Source: Bosea sp. 685 (GTDB lineage Bacteria; Pseudomonadota; Alphaproteobacteria; Rhizobiales; Beijerinckiaceae). From it: a DNA stretch of 64,000 nt. The DNA lies in contig NZ_CP134779.1 in assembly GCF_031884435.1 (NCBI RefSeq), forward strand, positions 3,596,001-3,660,000, written 5' to 3'. Below the pieces are notes generated by a model, which worked only from the letters and a program-made list of their open reading frames with translations, did not search any database and was not told where the DNA came from. Position 1 is the first letter of the stretch. The number at the start of each line of letters is the position of its first letter. The position numbers and the translations under genes were made by a program. Positions 17,056 to 25,615 of this stretch are shown in pieces.

Positions 17056-20000
17056 CTACCATGTGTAGCGGAGCACGCCTTTGCCGGCATAGCTGCGGCT
17101 GACGTCGGAGAACTCGCCTTCGAACGTCGCTGAGGCCGACCAGCCGCTGTTGAAGGACAGCTCTGCCGAAACCGATGTGAGCGCGACGTTGCGGGCGGCG
17201 CGGGCACCGTTGACGGTGAAGGTCGAGCCGGGCAGCGACTGGAACACGGCGCTGACATTGCGATCGGTGTTGTAGTCGTGCGCCCAGGCGGCACGGCCGC
17301 GCAGCGTAAGAAGCCCTTCCGCCAAGGCCCATGACTTGTCTCCGCGCAGGCCGAGTTCGGTGCGGGGCGCGGTGGCGGTGTTGGCGGAGTAATTGAGCGC
17401 GAAGCCGCCGGCACCATTGAGCGATGTCTCGGCATAGGCCGGGAGATGGAAGGCGGTGACCTGAACTGCTGCGTAAGGCGTCAGGCCGATGCCGCCGAGC
17501 TCCGGTACCAGCCAGCGATTGCCGCCTTCGATCCGGCCGGAAAAGGCATTGGCGTTGAAGCTTGCGCGCAAGCGCTCGGTGTCTACGGCGGTGATCAGAC
17601 GATCAGTGCTGATATCCTGCCAGCCATAGGCTGCGGTCGCGGTGATGTAGGACGATCCGATGCCATGGCGCACGAAGGCGCCGGCCTGGAACAGATCGGA
17701 CCGGCCACTGCCTCCATTTGACACCGAGAACCCGGTGCCGCCACCCGCGAGCGCGAAGCCGGCCACGCTCGACGGCGAGAGCCAGTAATCGGCGCCGACG
17801 GCCACGCCGGCGATCTTGCCGGTGACGCGGTTCGAGCCGAGTGCCGCGTTGCCATCGGTGGTCCGCGAGCCGCCGAAGCCGGCAGCCCAGACATTCCAGC
17901 GCGCCTCGTAAGCGCGCGGCGGCGCCTTGGCGAACATCGCAAAGGCATCGCGCTCAGTGCGCGTGCGCTTGCGGCCGTCGGGCGCGTAAGCGAGCGGGTC
18001 GTTCCCTGCAGCGAAAGCAAGAGCACCCGGCGCGCTGCCGCTGCGCCCAGCGGTGTAGGGATCGGTCATGACGCCCATGAACTGGGTCATGGCATCGAAG
18101 GTGGTCTGCTGCGCGCCGGTGGACGCCTCGCCGGAGATCTGCGTCAGCGCATTGAGGAGATTGTCGCCGTTCAACGCAAACAGCCCGTTGAACGACGTCG
18201 ACAAGTTCGCACCGCCCTCAAGCGCATTGTCGATACCGGCGGCGACCCTTCTTTGGTTGATCGAGGCCGTGCCCGTCAGGTTCGGCGACAGCAGGCCAGG
18301 ATCGAGGGTCAACAGCACGTAGTCGCCGTCATAGCTCAGCCGTGCGTTACGGGCGAAATTATTGATTACAGAGGCGCTGTCGAATGTGCCGCTAAGCGTG
18401 CCCGCTTTGAGGATCGTAAAGGTCGTGGTCGAGTTGAGACGTGCCAGCGGATCGACGCTGACCTTGCCGGCGATGGAGGCAGAGCCTGTGACGAGGGTCT
18501 TGTCCGACGAAATTCCGGAAACCTGCACCAGATAGGTCGAGGCCGCAGTCATGCTCAGGCTGCTCATGGTGAGCGTGCCGATCGAATTGCCGGGCGCCAG
18601 CGTGCCGCCATTGATGACGGTAGCGCCGAGCACACCGTTGCCCCCGAGTATGCCACCGGCATTGACCGTGAGCAGGCTGGCGGCAGCGAGATTGCCGTTC
18701 ACGATGAGCGTGCCGCCATTGACGTTGACGGAGCCGTTATAAGGTGAGGTACCGGTCAGCGACCACAGCGAGCTATCGATCTTGTTGAAGGTGGTGAAGC
18801 CGACATATTGAAGTGCTGGGTCCAGGCCGAGCTGCGAGATATCGAAGCTTCCGGTGCCGCTACCGCCGAGCTGCAATGTGTTGCTGCCAAAAGGAGCGAG
18901 GACCTGGCCGGAGATGACGGAGGTTGGCGCCAGCGTCAGCGTGTTGCCGCCGCCCATGAACAACATGGCACCGCCGAAGAAGAGGGGATTGGTGCCGCCG
19001 CTGATGGTGCCCGCGTTGAAGATCGACGCGCCGGTGCTCGAGACATCTCCGTAAATTGCAAACCCCGCGCCGCTGATGCTTGCTCCCACGTTGTTGACAA
19101 GCTGCAGCCCGCCATTGGCAACAGCAATGCCCGTGCTACCTGAAATCGTTCCGGAATTGGTGATGGACAGGTTCGCGGCAGTGACGGCAGGCGCGAAGCC
19201 AAGGCCGGAGATGCTTGCGCCGGCGTGATTGACCAGCGTGCCGCCCGCAAAGACGCTGTTGATGATGCCAAAATTGTTGGTATTCAGCACGCCGCCCACC
19301 AGCCCGATCACGCCCGTTGCCGTATTGAGCACCGTGCCTGTCGCGCCGCTGACCCCGCCGAGATATCCGGAATTCTCTGCGACCATATCGGCCCCCGCGA
19401 CGACGTTGCCGTTGATCGTCGCGCCGGCCCGGTTGATCAGCGTCACATTACCTTGAGAGGAGGCGGCTACCGTGCCCGCTCCTCCGCTCGTAATGGTTCC
19501 TGAATTGTCGAGGGTGAGCGAGCCACCACGCCCAAATATGCCGATCGTCCCACCGAAAATGACGCCGCCAGTACGGTTGATCACCGTGCCGCCGTTGAGG
19601 ACATCGATGCCTGCCCCGCTCGTGCCGGTGATGCTTCCGGAATTATCGAGGGTGATGCCGCCGTTGGTCGAAACGACGCCGTTGGCACCTGAGATGACAC
19701 CGCCGGCGTTGTTGGTCAGCGTTATGTTGCCGTTCGCGCTGACGCCGGTACCGTTCGTGCCGGTTATCGTGCCATTGTTGGTCAGCGTGAGAGGTCCCGT
19801 TGCGGCGGTGATGCCGTTTGTTTGACCTATAATCGAAGCGCCAACGCCGTTGCGGATCTTGGCATCGCCGACCCAGATGCCGTTACTTGCTCCCAGTGCA
19901 GAGCCTTGCACCGACGCGTTATCGAGGACGTCGATCGTGATGCCCGTCTGATTGCCGGTGCCGTAGCCGTGCGGGGCATTCTGTTCGGTGGTCGTGAGAT

Positions 20001-20208
20001 CGCACGTCACCGTGGTGCCCGGCGCAGGTGTCGTTGCATCGACGGCGTTGGGCGTACAGGCGGCTTCCGCCAGTGTTGCAGTCGAGACCGACACCCCGAT
20101 CACCAAAGCCACGCCTGCAGCGCGCTGCGTCAACCACTGTCCCCGACCAAACTGCACATCCGCCCCCATCGATTCCACGCCCAAGGCGCTTGCCACGAAG
20201 TTCGACAC
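17056..20208 (-). CDS. Autotransporter (type Va secretion) with repetitive passenger
   Basis: 1050 residues. A signal peptide (AAGVALVIGVSVSTATLAEA) exports it across the inner membrane. The passenger, about residues 45-720, is a beta-helix of imperfect Asn/Gly/Thr repeats such as LTNNGTITG and LDNSGSITG, followed by the passenger-transport repeat NGGTLAPGNSIGTLTM. Residues about 770-1050 form the outer-membrane beta-barrel, ending in the aromatic residue of RYTW. GTG 20208 gives the longest form but has no clear RBS; ATG 20169 (MGADVQF) would give a more usual signal peptide. No protease or lipase motif was recognised, so an adhesin-like role is inference. It is divergent from the regulator at 20530 and lies inside a direct-repeat bracket. 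Confidence 0.9.
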   Translation of the reverse strand: MSNFVASALGVESMGADVQFGRGQWLTQRAAGVALVIGVSVSTATLAEAACTPNAVDATTPAPGTTVTCDLTTTEQNAPHGYGTGNQTGITIDVLDNASVQGSALGASNGIWVGDAKIRNGVGASIIGQTNGITAATGPLTLTNNGTITGTNGTGVSANGNITLTNNAGGVISGANGVVSTNGGITLDNSGSITGTSGAGIDVLNGGTVINRTGGVIFGGTIGIFGRGGSLTLDNSGTITSGGAGTVAASSQGNVTLINRAGATINGNVVAGADMVAENSGYLGGVSGATGTVLNTATGVIGLVGGVLNTNNFGIINSVFAGGTLVNHAGASISGLGFAPAVTAANLSITNSGTISGSTGIAVANGGLQLVNNVGASISGAGFAIYGDVSSTGASIFNAGTISGGTNPLFFGGAMLFMGGGNTLTLAPTSVISGQVLAPFGSNTLQLGGSGTGSFDISQLGLDPALQYVGFTTFNKIDSSLWSLTGTSPYNGSVNVNGGTLIVNGNLAAASLLTVNAGGILGGNGVLGATVINGGTLAPGNSIGTLTMSSLSMTAASTYLVQVSGISSDKTLVTGSASIAGKVSVDPLARLNSTTTFTILKAGTLSGTFDSASVINNFARNARLSYDGDYVLLTLDPGLLSPNLTGTASINQRRVAAGIDNALEGGANLSTSFNGLFALNGDNLLNALTQISGEASTGAQQTTFDAMTQFMGVMTDPYTAGRSGSAPGALAFAAGNDPLAYAPDGRKRTRTERDAFAMFAKAPPRAYEARWNVWAAGFGGSRTTDGNAALGSNRVTGKIAGVAVGADYWLSPSSVAGFALAGGGTGFSVSNGGSGRSDLFQAGAFVRHGIGSSYITATAAYGWQDISTDRLITAVDTERLRASFNANAFSGRIEGGNRWLVPELGGIGLTPYAAVQVTAFHLPAYAETSLNGAGGFALNYSANTATAPRTELGLRGDKSWALAEGLLTLRGRAAWAHDYNTDRNVSAVFQSLPGSTFTVNGARAARNVALTSVSAELSFNSGWSASATFEGEFSDVSRSYAGKGVLRYTW

Positions 20209-20529
20209 CGGACAGAGGTAGACTTACAACCGATAACTAGGGTCTGCGGAGAATTATAGCTCCGTAAGTTGCTGAAATATCTCACTTTCTAACAATCGCT
20301 AAACAATTCACAACACTACTTCAACATTCGGCATGCGATGCGTGCTCGGAAGTTCGTTTTAATATTGCTCTTGGGTCCATGCATGTTCCCCCGCATTGCG
20401 AGCAATGAAGGCCGACTGGTAGAATCGGGCGGCCTTCGTGTTGACTGAACCAAGTTGCGCAGGGCAACTGACTGCATCCTGACGGTGGCAGGGTAAGCTA
20501 TAAGCCCACAAGTGCGATCGGAGTTTGGT
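20209..20529. promoter_or_regulatory. AT-richer divergent promoter region
   Basis: 321 bp between the autotransporter and its divergent regulator, clearly richer in A/T than the flanks (for example 20265-20375). No gene or convincing palindrome was found. Both promoters must lie here, so it is the natural binding region for the winged-helix regulator. Confidence 0.5.
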
Positions 20530-22128
20530 ATGAGCAAAGCGCAAGGTCTCTCCTTCGGAGAGCTGATCCTGGACGAGACTTGCCTGTTCGCGCGACGAGG
20601 CGGAAAAACCATCCAGTTCACCCGCAACGAGCGTTCACTGTTGCTTGCCTTTGTGCGCAACCCGCATCAGTTGATGTCGCGTAGCCGGCTAATTGAGGAG
20701 ATTGCGCCGCCGGAAAACGAGTCCTCCGACCGCAACATCGATTTCCTGGTCAACCGTCTGCGCGCAAAACTCGGCGACAGCGCCAAGTCGCCCCGTTACA
20801 TCGCCACGCAATATGGCGAGGGCTATGTCTGGATCGCCGAACCGTCGGCGGCGCCCCCACAGACGGGACAGATCGATGCCTATCTGGCCATCGTCCCGTC
20901 CTTTGTCGAACAAGGCCATCGCTTTGGCGCGCAGGCGTCGGCGCTGCTCACGCAGCTGCGTGACGGCATCGCCAGAGGCGTCACGTCCAGCCAGACGATC
21001 GTCATTGTCGAGGGCTGGCGCCATGTCGTCCCGGACCGGCTTCGTTATGTGCTGCAGGTAAGTTTTCAGGATGCCGGCAATCGCCTCGATTGCACCGCCA
21101 CCTTGCGTGAGATGCCAATGAGACAGATCGTCAGGGCGTTCCGGCTCGATCTCGGCGCCGCCGAAACGGCATCGTTCACAACCGAGGCAGCGCGGGTGTC
21201 ACATGGCATCATCGAAGCTTTGCGAAAGGCGCTGACCAACGCCTCGGCGGGCCTCGGAACGCCGTCCGACCAGCCCCTCGACGTCCGCCTGCGCAAGGCG
21301 ACGACGCAGCTGTCGTCGTCCAGTCCGGCCTGGCTCAAGAAGGGCCAGGAATTGAGCGCAGCGCGTGTGCGAAATCCCGCCGATCCCGACATCGCGCTGC
21401 AATGGGGCCTGCATCTGTTCGCGCGCCTCGTGCTTGCCAGTCCCTTCACCGGTATCAGCAACGAGGAACGCGACGAGATCGAGAGCGAGATCGAGGCCAC
21501 CGTGCTGGATTGTCTGCCGGCAATCGAGAACAATCCGCTGCTGATGCTGGCGGCCGCCAAGCTGTTGTATTTCATCCATCGCGGTCATCTCGACCTTGCC
21601 GAGGATCTCGCCGAACGCGCTTTCGCACGCACGGCCGACTTCGCCGCCGCGCTGCCCGTGATGGGGCAGTTGCGGCAGGCGCGGGGCAAGTTCAAGGAAG
21701 CCGTCATCCTGTTCGACCGTGGCATTGAGATGGCCGATCCTGGTTCCGAATTCATGCTGTATCTGCGCGTGCTGAAATGCATCGCGTTGCTGGCGTCGGG
21801 CGACCGCACAGCCCTCGATGCCGCCAAAACCTTCGCCTACGACGTCCCCCATACCACGTCCGAGCTCGTCGTGATGATCGGCATGACAATGACGGCCGCC
21901 GATCAGCCGCTGTCTGAGGCCGTGGCGAAGACGCTGACCGCGGCTGGTCCTGCCGGGGTCAGCAATGCGCTCGAATACGTGTATTTCACCTCGGCGCGTC
22001 ATTTCATCGCGCAAACAGCGCGCGCCAATGTCATGCGCGGGTTGGTCGCCCATGCGATGCGTCTGCACGGCGCAGCGGCGATCCCGCCCATCGTCCCGGC
22101 CGGCACCAGCCTGATTACTGCCATGTGA
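20530..22128 (+). CDS. Winged-helix (OmpR-type) regulator with C-terminal TPR-like domain
   Basis: 532 residues. Residues about 10-100 are an OmpR/PhoB-type DNA-binding domain: FTRNERSLLLAFVRNPHQLMSRSRL, then RNIDFLVNRLRAKLGD and YGEGYVWI. There is no receiver domain and no membrane helix. Residues about 115-250 resemble the linker domain seen in rhizobial HTH/cyclase-TPR proteins. From about 270 on the protein is helical and TPR-like (LAEDLAERAFARTADFAAALPVMGQLRQARGKF region). The plan matches HilA-like regulators. GGAG 6 bp before ATG 20530 decides the start. It is divergent from the autotransporter and probably controls it. Confidence 0.82.
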   Translation: MSKAQGLSFGELILDETCLFARRGGKTIQFTRNERSLLLAFVRNPHQLMSRSRLIEEIAPPENESSDRNIDFLVNRLRAKLGDSAKSPRYIATQYGEGYVWIAEPSAAPPQTGQIDAYLAIVPSFVEQGHRFGAQASALLTQLRDGIARGVTSSQTIVIVEGWRHVVPDRLRYVLQVSFQDAGNRLDCTATLREMPMRQIVRAFRLDLGAAETASFTTEAARVSHGIIEALRKALTNASAGLGTPSDQPLDVRLRKATTQLSSSSPAWLKKGQELSAARVRNPADPDIALQWGLHLFARLVLASPFTGISNEERDEIESEIEATVLDCLPAIENNPLLMLAAAKLLYFIHRGHLDLAEDLAERAFARTADFAAALPVMGQLRQARGKFKEAVILFDRGIEMADPGSEFMLYLRVLKCIALLASGDRTALDAAKTFAYDVPHTTSELVVMIGMTMTAADQPLSEAVAKTLTAAGPAGVSNALEYVYFTSARHFIAQTARANVMRGLVAHAMRLHGAAAIPPIVPAGTSLITAM

Positions 22129-22146
22129 ACGCGGTTCCAACCGGCT

Positions 22147-22314
22147 GATCTGGATCGATTGGGACAACGGCACGCTTCTCGGCGGCTCCGACCCGCGCAA
22201 GGACGGCTGCGCGCTCGGTATCTGATCAGGAGCAGCCGGAGGCCGATAATCGACCTGGCGTGCCCGGATGGCTCAACACGGAGTGAGCCCCGGGCACGAT
22301 GCAGGGCCGTAAGC
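22147..22314 (+). repeat. Direct repeat, right copy: orphan 3' end of a GGT gene
   Basis: 168 bp matching 16720-16884 at about 94% identity. It encodes the same last 26 residues of GGT without an upstream gene, plus the hairpin and flank. It starts 19 bp after the stop of the regulator gene and ends about 50 bp before the aldolase gene. Confidence 0.9.
22261..22296 (+). terminator. Hairpin in the right repeat copy, after the regulator gene
   Basis: TGCCCGG/CCGGGCA and GGCTCA/TGAGCC stems pair fully here; the left copy has one mismatch. It may end transcription from the TPR regulator and, in the other direction, from the aldolase operon. No T-run is present. Confidence 0.45.
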
Positions 22315-22363
22315 ATAACGAGCTGGCGTGGGATGTGACGGCCTTCGCGGTCGCGTCGCTATC

Positions 22364-23065
22364 TCACCCAGCGAGGAAGCCGGCGATCTCGTTCATTCCG
22401 ATACGGAGAAACGGGTCGGAGTGAACGTAGAAATACTGCACGCCCTTGTCTCGCCAGAACGGCAATTCATCGGCCGTTGCCAATGTGCCGGCGACCTTAC
22501 CCGCCCCGCGGATCGCCTTGACCGCCTCGGAAACCTTGTCGACGACCGCCTGCGGGCGCGGCTGGCCGAAAGGTGGCGCGGGCGGATAGCCCATGTTCTG
22601 CGAGAGATCTCCGGGGCCGATGAAGAAGACGTCGATCCCCTCGACAGCGAGCAGCGCATCGATGCCCTCGATCGCCTCCAAGGTCTCGATCATGCCGATG
22701 ACGAGCCGCTTCTCATGATCGGCAAAGCAGCCATAGCGAACCGCGTCGACCACGCCATGCGCCTGCTCGGCCGTGTCGATCATCGGCACCATCAGCCCGT
22801 CCGCACCGGCGTTGAGATAGCGGATCAGGAGCGAGCGCTGGTGGCAGTCCGGCCGAACGATCGCGGCACCGCCAGCGCCCCGGATGGCCTGGGCGGTGAG
22901 GCGGACATCCTCAAAACTCCAGGTGCCGTGCTCGCAATCGAGAAAGATCGCATCGGCGCCGAGCTCGGTCAGCCTGACGGCATGGCCGGGGGAGAGATGA
23001 TGGGTCGTCAGCATGCTGACGCATTCGCCCCGGCTCAATTTGCCGCGCAATTTGGCTCCGTTCAT
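22364..23065 (-). CDS. HpcH/HpaI-type aldolase
   Basis: 233 residues, a class II (metal-dependent) pyruvate aldolase of the HpcH/HpaI family, which cleaves or forms 2-keto-hydroxy acids. The family residues are visible: His in DCEHGTW, Arg in IVRPD, Glu in GMIETLEAI and Asp in FIGPGDLSQNMG. It starts 16 bp after the SDR stop and is the last gene of the Hyu operon, so it probably cleaves a keto acid produced from the HyuAB substrate. The exact substrate is unknown. The right GGT-end repeat lies just downstream. Confidence 0.88.
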   Translation of the reverse strand: MNGAKLRGKLSRGECVSMLTTHHLSPGHAVRLTELGADAIFLDCEHGTWSFEDVRLTAQAIRGAGGAAIVRPDCHQRSLLIRYLNAGADGLMVPMIDTAEQAHGVVDAVRYGCFADHEKRLVIGMIETLEAIEGIDALLAVEGIDVFFIGPGDLSQNMGYPPAPPFGQPRPQAVVDKVSEAVKAIRGAGKVAGTLATADELPFWRDKGVQYFYVHSDPFLRIGMNEIAGFLAG

Positions 23066-23081
23066 CGTCTTGTCCTTGCTC

Positions 23082-23885
23082 TCAGCGCGTGGGCTTGTCA
23101 GGCGTGTCGTCGGGCGCGCCGACCCAGCGCGCGGTCTCGATATCGGCGGAGGTGTCGCGCATCCGCGTCGGGCAGATGTGCAGTTCGGGGATCATGGCGC
23201 CCGGCTGAAGGCTGGCGCAGAGAAGGACGGCGCGCGCCACGTCATGGGCATCGAGCATGATGGCGCGTTCTTCCGCCAGCGGCGGCCGGGCGCGGTTGTT
23301 CATGATCGGCGTGTCGGTTTCACCCGGCAGGATCGTCGTCGCGCGGATGCCCTGGTTGCGATAGGTGTTGTGCAGGAAGCCCATGAAGTTCTTCACGCCC
23401 GCCTTGGCCGCACCATAGGCCGCCCCGCCCAGCAGATTGGGATTGAGCGCCGCCAGCGACGAAACCGTGATGATGGTGCCTTCGCCGCGCGCGATCATCG
23501 CCGGCAACACCGCCTGCGTCAGCGAGAACACCGCGGTCAGGTTGACGTTCAGCGTTGCGTTCCACTCCTCTTGCGACAGGAAGCGGGCGTTCAGGACCTT
23601 GCTGGCGCTGCCGGCATTGTTGACGAGAATATCGATCGGGCCGAGCTCGGCCTCGATGGCCGCGACAGCCGCGACGATGGCGCCTCGGTCGGCGATATCG
23701 AGCGTGCGACTGGCAGCCTGCCCGCCCTGTTCCACGATCACCTTGGCGACCTCGTCGAGCGGGCCGGCTCGCCGTCCGGTCAGCACCACGGTTGCCCCCT
23801 CGCGCGCCAAGAGGATCGCGCTCTCGCGCCCGATCCCGGTGCCGGCCCCCGTGACGAGCGCGATCTTGCCCTTGAGCAGTGCCAT
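23082..23885 (-). CDS. SDR-family oxidoreductase
   Basis: 267 residues. TGAGTGIG (cofactor), LVNNAG, Ser in VSSLAAL and YGAAK (catalytic) are all present. The C-terminal tail of about 25 residues after CASLQPGAMIPELHICPT is charged. GGGAG 5 bp upstream fixes ATG 23885. It lies 18 bp after hyuB and 16 bp before the aldolase gene, so it is co-transcribed and probably oxidises a hydroxyl intermediate before aldol cleavage (inference). Confidence 0.88.
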   Translation of the reverse strand: MALLKGKIALVTGAGTGIGRESAILLAREGATVVLTGRRAGPLDEVAKVIVEQGGQAASRTLDIADRGAIVAAVAAIEAELGPIDILVNNAGSASKVLNARFLSQEEWNATLNVNLTAVFSLTQAVLPAMIARGEGTIITVSSLAALNPNLLGGAAYGAAKAGVKNFMGFLHNTYRNQGIRATTILPGETDTPIMNNRARPPLAEERAIMLDAHDVARAVLLCASLQPGAMIPELHICPTRMRDTSADIETARWVGAPDDTPDKPTR

Positions 23886-23903
23886 GGTCTCTCCCTACTC
23901 GCC

Positions 23904-25604
23904 CTACTCGGCCGCCGCGGCGAAGGCTTTGCCGTAGATACGTCGCGTTGCATCTGGGCTGACAAGCCCCTCCGCAAGATCCAGCGCGATCAACTCGACT
24001 GAGCGCGCCGCTGTGCGTCCCCAGCCGCCGCCGCCCGGCGTCTCGACCTGGAGGCGATCGCCCGTCTGGAGGACCACCTTGCCTTTCGGAAACTGTGCTT
24101 CACCATTTTTGGCGACCTTGCCGGGCGTGCCCGACTGTCCGTCGACGACGCCGAAGCAGGGGTGGCGCACGCGCTCGGTCGCGAGATAGATGTTCATCGG
24201 CGCCTTGGCGCGATTGCGCAGAATGACGCGCTGGCCGAGCCCGCCGCGATGCTGCCCTGCCCCGCCTGAATCCGCGATCAGCTCCTTGCACTCCGTCAGC
24301 ACCGGCACCGCGATCTCGAACATCTCGATCGCCGTGACCTTGCAGTTGGAGGGGAAGCTCAGCGTGTCGAGCCCGTCCAGTTCGGCTCGTGCACCCTGGC
24401 CGCCATGGAAGTTCTGGACCGAGCCATATTGCGAACCGTCATCGCGCCGGCCGACACAGTTGGCCGCCCAGATCGGCGCCCCGCCGCTATCGCCCATGAC
24501 CTTGTCGGGGACGATGCCCTCCAGCGCCTTGAAGATCAGCGATGGGATGACGTGGCCGATGAGGTTGCGGGAGTTGCCGGCCGTCCAGGCTTCGGGGTTG
24601 AGGATCGAGCCGAGCGGCGCCTCGTCCGTGACCGGCGTGATGCAGCCCTCATTATTGGGCGTCTCGGGATCGAGCAGGCATTTCAGCGCGTAGACGGAGT
24701 GGGCATAGCGGTAGTTGGTGCGGCAGTTGATGGAGTGCAGCACCTGGTCGGAGGTGCCGGTGTAGTCGACATGGATCGTCTCGTCGGCAACGATGACGGC
24801 GGCCTTCAGCGTGATGTCGTCATGGTATCCGTCGAGGAGGACTTCGGCTTCATAGCGGCCATTGGGCCAGGCGCGGATCGCCTTGCGCATCTGGGCTTCC
24901 GAGCGCGAATGGATCGCGTCGGCGAGGCCATCGACCTCATCGAGGCCGTACTCATCGAGGAATTTCACGAGCTCGCGGCCCATGACGTTGTTGGCCGCGA
25001 CCATGGATTCCAGATCGCCGAGCACTTCGGTGGGAAGCCGCACGGACGCCGCGATGATGTCGAGGACGTCCTGGTTGGGCACACCGGCGCGGTGCAGCTT
25101 CACGATCGGGAAGCGGATGCCTTCCTCATAGATGTCGCTGGCTTCCGAATGCAGCGGCGCGCCCCCGATATCGGGCAGATGCGCGATCGAGCCGGCATAG
25201 GCGACGATCTTTCCGTTCTTGAAGATCGGCGTGATCATCGTGACGTCGGGCAGATGGCCGGTGCCGATCTCGGGATCGTTGGTGGCGAGCACATCGCCTT
25301 CCTGCAACGTCTCGGGCGGGAATTTCGGCAGGAAATAGGTCTGTGCGGCGACCGGCAGCGAGGTGATGAAGACCGGGATCGACCAGGTGCATTGGGCCAG
25401 CGCCCGCCCGCGGCTGTCGAGCAGCACGGTCACGTAGTCGTGGTTCTCGCGCACGATCGGCGAAAAGGCTGTGCGCCCCAACACCGTATCGGCCTGATCC
25501 GCGATGAAGATCAGGCGATTCCACATCACCTGGAGATTGATCGGATCGTTGAAATCCGTGGCGGCCTTGGCAGTCGAGGTCTTGGCCATCGAGGTCTTGG
25601 ACAT
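23904..25604 (-). CDS. hyuB: Hydantoinase B / oxoprolinase subunit B family protein (HyuB)
   Basis: 566 residues. The HyuB fold is shown by LQVMWNRLIFIADQADTVLGRTAFSPIVRENHDY, the ATNDPEIGTGHLPDVTMITPIF metal-binding stretch and SGGAGQHRGGLGQ near the end. It works with HyuA in ATP-dependent opening of cyclic amides (N-methylhydantoin, 5-oxoproline) or in related carboxylases (acetone, acetophenone). No third carboxylase subunit is present, which favours a hydantoinase/oxoprolinase-type reaction, but the substrate is not known. The N-terminus has a small Lys/Thr/Ala tandem repeat. It starts 11 bp after hyuA. Confidence 0.88.
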   Translation of the reverse strand: MSKTSMAKTSTAKAATDFNDPINLQVMWNRLIFIADQADTVLGRTAFSPIVRENHDYVTVLLDSRGRALAQCTWSIPVFITSLPVAAQTYFLPKFPPETLQEGDVLATNDPEIGTGHLPDVTMITPIFKNGKIVAYAGSIAHLPDIGGAPLHSEASDIYEEGIRFPIVKLHRAGVPNQDVLDIIAASVRLPTEVLGDLESMVAANNVMGRELVKFLDEYGLDEVDGLADAIHSRSEAQMRKAIRAWPNGRYEAEVLLDGYHDDITLKAAVIVADETIHVDYTGTSDQVLHSINCRTNYRYAHSVYALKCLLDPETPNNEGCITPVTDEAPLGSILNPEAWTAGNSRNLIGHVIPSLIFKALEGIVPDKVMGDSGGAPIWAANCVGRRDDGSQYGSVQNFHGGQGARAELDGLDTLSFPSNCKVTAIEMFEIAVPVLTECKELIADSGGAGQHRGGLGQRVILRNRAKAPMNIYLATERVRHPCFGVVDGQSGTPGKVAKNGEAQFPKGKVVLQTGDRLQVETPGGGGWGRTAARSVELIALDLAEGLVSPDATRRIYGKAFAAAAE

Positions 25605-25615
25605 CGGAATCGCCC

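Noticed and set aside
16720..22314. Prophage or integrative element with tRNA attachment site
   Set aside because: No tRNA, integrase or phage gene is present; the duplicated segment is a protein-gene 3' end.
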